Both the position numbers and the translations under genes were made by a program. The notes under the pieces are model-generated. The model had not been told where the DNA came from, made no database searches, and saw only the letters and a list, made by a program, of their open reading frames with translations. Below, in pieces: positions 5,211-5,344 of a DNA stretch of 5,344 nucleotides (the stretch's first letter is position 1; every line of letters begins with the position of its first letter). The stretch is from Armatimonadota bacterium (GTDB taxonomy: Bacteria > Sysuimicrobiota > Sysuimicrobiia > Sysuimicrobiales > Kaftiobacteriaceae): NCBI GenBank assembly GCA_020028535.1, contig JAIBHM010000157.1:1-5344 (forward strand). The letters run 5' to 3'.

Positions 5211-5344
5211 ATGGTCACCACGACGGCCGATCGCGTTCTGCTGTTGCGTCGCGGGCGGAAGCTCGAGGTCTTCACCATCGTCTGGAACAGCGCCGAAGGA
5301 TTGCTCAGCGTCGTCCTCGGGCTCTTCGCGGGCAGCGTCGCGTT
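5211..5344 (+). CDS. Cation transporter, CDF-like (N-terminal fragment)
   Basis: Forty-four codons are present before the right edge. After a basic N-terminus with RRGRKLE, the sequence VFTIVWNSAEGLLSVVLG and then LFAGSVA matches the start of a group of cation diffusion facilitator-like transporters, which have the pattern LE-x-FT-x-x-WN-x-x-EG followed by a small-residue-rich helix ending AGS-x-A. These are inner-membrane proteins that export divalent metal ions such as zinc. The fragment covers the first membrane helix only; the metal-binding Asp/His residues of later helices are outside the window. The frame has a TGA at 5184-5186 and no other start codon between it and 5211, so the ATG at 5211 is the earliest possible start. 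It is divergent from the regulator with 26 bases between start codons. The family call is by recognised pattern, not by the active site. Confidence 0.7.
   Translation, partial: MVTTTADRVLLLRRGRKLEVFTIVWNSAEGLLSVVLGLFAGSVA

Overview
This is a high-GC window with dense coding. It looks like a piece of a metagenome-assembled genome from an uncultivated, probably soil-type, double-membraned bacterium. The peptide-transporter binding protein has a type I signal peptide with no lipobox cysteine, which favours a periplasm over a Gram-positive envelope. The gene content (Dpp/Opp-like ABC transporter, very large AfsR-like STAND regulator) recalls lineages such as Rokubacteria or Chloroflexota, but the sequence does not allow a firm assignment.

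Layout from left to right: (1) the start of an ABC peptide permease gene (minus strand, runs off the left edge); (2) a periplasmic solute-binding protein gene (minus); (3) a small excisionase/MerR-type helix-turn-helix gene (minus) whose stop codon touches the ribosome binding site of the binding protein; (4) a 227-base intergenic region with an 89-base structure bounded by perfect 16-bp inverted repeats, from which a promoter appears to fire into the HTH-binding protein-permease operon; (5) a 990-residue regulator gene (minus) with a STAND/NB-ARC ATPase, TPRs and a C-terminal SARP-type DNA-binding plus BTAD module; (6) after only 26 bp, a divergent gene (plus, runs off the right edge) that begins like a CDF-family cation transporter.

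The most consequential observation is technical. Bases 984-1006 inside the binding-protein gene are an exact 23-base match to the Illumina P7 adapter. They sit exactly where the protein lacks the segment containing the family's usual GTGPY-type motif, roughly 60 residues. The gene as given is therefore probably an assembly chimera that happens to stay in frame, and linkage between bases 1-983 and 1007-5344 should not be taken for granted.

Biologically, the HTH protein, binding protein and permease look like one operon for uptake of peptides or similar solutes. The large regulator may act locally or elsewhere; nothing in the sequence ties it to the transporter. I see no tRNA, rRNA, CRISPR array or intact transposase, and no convincing undescribed system. 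The best biological leads are the unusual domain order of the regulator, the short IR-bounded element, and the overlapping near-leaderless divergent promoters.
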